A stretch of DNA of 64,000 bases, taken from positions 89,556 through 153,555 of the IMG/VR virus record IMGVR_UViG_3300021963_000034; one strand, written 5' to 3'. Numbering within the stretch: position 1 is the stretch's first letter; each line of letters starts with the position of its first letter. Source of the DNA: a virus. The notes below the pieces were generated by a model, which saw only the letters and a list, made by a program, of their open reading frames with translations, was not told where the DNA came from and made no database searches. The position numbers and the translations under genes are program-made. Shown piece by piece: positions 63,236 through 64,000 of the stretch.

Positions 63236-63433
63236 ATGAACTACTACAAAGTCACCCAAATTGAGTTTGATTTTGACTATGAAGATCTCACTGAAGAAGA
63301 ACAAAATGAGATCATTTCAGAAGCAACAAATTGTCTTTGGACTTCACCAACTGAAGAAGATCTAACAAATACAATTAGTGACAACATGGGTTGGTGCATT
63401 AAGTCTCTTCAATATGACATCATCCATGCTTAA
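63236..63433 (+). CDS. GWCIKS family small acidic protein (second copy)
   Basis: 65 residues. YYKVTQIEFDFDYEDLTEEE and SDNMGWCIKSLQYD pair with the gene at 60952 (same length, EEDL and GWCIKS in register). Strongly acidic. Two bases after the previous stop. Confidence 0.65.
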   Translation: MNYYKVTQIEFDFDYEDLTEEEQNEIISEATNCLWTSPTEEDLTNTISDNMGWCIKSLQYDIIHA

Positions 63434-63477
63434 TTTCTGTTTGTTTGCATCTATTGTTCTTCGTTTTCACTTTCATC

Positions 63478-63627
63478 ATGCTTGAACTTCTCATTGCTTC
63501 TACGATCATTGGTTCTACTGAAATTGCGCCAAATGTATTACAAATTGAGTATCTTACACCAAACAATTCAGTTGTAACTATTCTTGATAATGTTGAAATT
63601 AAAGGAGGACAAATAGACAATGATTGA
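63478..63627 (+). CDS. 49-residue protein with hydrophobic start
   Basis: MLELLIASTIIGSTEIAPNV may be a short signal or membrane sequence; the rest is beta-rich (VLQIEYLTPNNSVVTILD). Function unknown. Confidence 0.5.
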   Translation: MLELLIASTIIGSTEIAPNVLQIEYLTPNNSVVTILDNVEIKGGQIDND

Positions 63628-63633
63628 AACTAA

Positions 63634-63690
63634 GTGCCAGTTGAAGAACTGTCACAATAAATGAGCACAGTGCTCAAAATGATGTATTCT
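63634..63690 (+). promoter_or_regulatory. Boundary unit with GAGCACAGTGCTC palindrome
   Basis: GTGCCAGTT-GAAG-AACTGTCAC (63634-63655), then the palindrome GAGCACAGTGCTC at 63663-63675 exactly as at 57024, then TATTCT at 63685-63690, 27 bases before the ATG at 63718. Confidence 0.75.
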
Positions 63691-63717
63691 TAAAGAGTCG
63701 AAAACAACTCAACCGAC

Positions 63718-63891
63718 ATGTTTGCTGTTCTTCCTACTTCTCTGCCACAAGATGATGCAGAATGGTACACTGATTTAGAACAAGCGTATGATGTTGCATT
63801 TGATTGGAGTGTTGAACTTTCTGGTGAACGTGTCAACATTTATGAAGTTCGTGGTATGAACTTTATCAAACTAACTGAGGTGTTTGCATGA
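63718..63891 (+). CDS. Small acidic protein
   Basis: 57 residues. AEWYTDLEQAYDVAFDWSVE then RVNIYEVRGMNFIKLTEVF. ATGA overlap to the next gene. Confidence 0.55.
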   Translation: MFAVLPTSLPQDDAEWYTDLEQAYDVAFDWSVELSGERVNIYEVRGMNFIKLTEVFA

Positions 63892-64000
63892 ACACTTATC
63901 GTATGCTGATTGAGTATTGGGTTCCTGATGAAGATGAGAATCTTTATGAGGAAAAGATCATTCAATCGCGTTCATCATGTGGTAAGATTGCTGATGATTA
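63888..64000 (+). CDS. Small protein, cut by the window end
   Basis: The frame begins MNTYRMLIEYWVPDEDENLY and is open to the last base. Only 37 residues are visible. It resembles short acidic beta-alpha proteins of this block. Confidence 0.5.
   Translation, partial: MNTYRMLIEYWVPDEDENLYEEKIIQSRSSCGKIADD

Noticed and set aside
63620-63661. 13-codon frame MIETKCQLKNCHNK between two genes
   Set aside because: It lies on a boundary stem-loop and is too short, with no ribosome site.
23160-64000. tRNA genes between small genes
   Set aside because: Gaps were checked by eye for a cloverleaf with TTCRA loop and acceptor stem; all hairpins fit terminators or boundary stem-loops. A covariance search could still find one.

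Overview
This 64 kb window is part of a T4-like (myovirus) marine cyanophage genome. All supported genes lie on the plus strand, coding is extremely dense, and the DNA is AT-rich. The cyanobacterial host is inferred from a plant-type ferredoxin gene, marine-type collagen and cupredoxin tail fibres and the overall style of the small-gene blocks. The T4-like transcription programme is inferred from many copies of the late-promoter element (T)ATAAATA in front of structural and homing-endonuclease genes. No terminase, polymerase or capsid gene is in the window, so genus and host species cannot be fixed.

Layout. (1) 1-2915: glycan cassette (two glycosyltransferases, a GT-B-like protein, a DUF6165-like protein and a nucleotide-sugar epimerase reduced by internal deletion). 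(2) 2946-20302: virion fibre genes under late promoters, including a PKD-domain fibre, a 1024-residue fibre, a 1440-residue collagen-like fibre with a cupredoxin domain and a C-terminal S74-type chaperone, and an 1874-residue protein. (3) 20351-23159: GH130-like propeller protein and a TPR/FkbM-methyltransferase/oxygenase-like fusion. (4) 23159-42237: about 70 mostly tiny genes in short operons with 1-4 base stop/start overlaps; recognisable members are a zincin, an RlpA-like protein, a SET-domain protein, an HNH and a GIY-YIG homing endonuclease, and ferredoxin. (5) 42239-48137: an accessory island with two SF2 helicases, a PD-(D/E)XK-like nuclease, a degenerate DNA-methylase-like protein and a Mom-like DNA-modification protein. 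(6) 48250-51901: conserved small genes and a membrane/lipoprotein/SPFH-like run. (7) 51931-56998: genes whose N-termini look like T4 capsid-targeting sequences, plus a nucleotidyltransferase-ligase-like gene. (8) 57076-64000: another block of tiny genes, several paralogous to genes in block 4.

Regulation is unusually readable. Early-type operons are separated by a recurring unit: a small stem-loop (GTGACA-TT-GARG-AA-TGTCAC type) on or beside the upstream stop codon, often a terminator hairpin, then a TATNNT -10 box almost always 18-29 bases before the next start. Late genes use ATAAATA. Both homing endonuclease genes sit behind a nested terminator and late promoter enclosed by an inverted repeat, an arrangement like the one that silences T4 I-TevI translation until late infection.

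Best candidates for new biology are the 42-48 kb helicase/nuclease/methylase-like/Mom-like island, the stem-loop/-10 boundary units, the two homing-endonuclease switches, and the set of putative internal head proteins. All calls come from reading the sequence; no database search was run.
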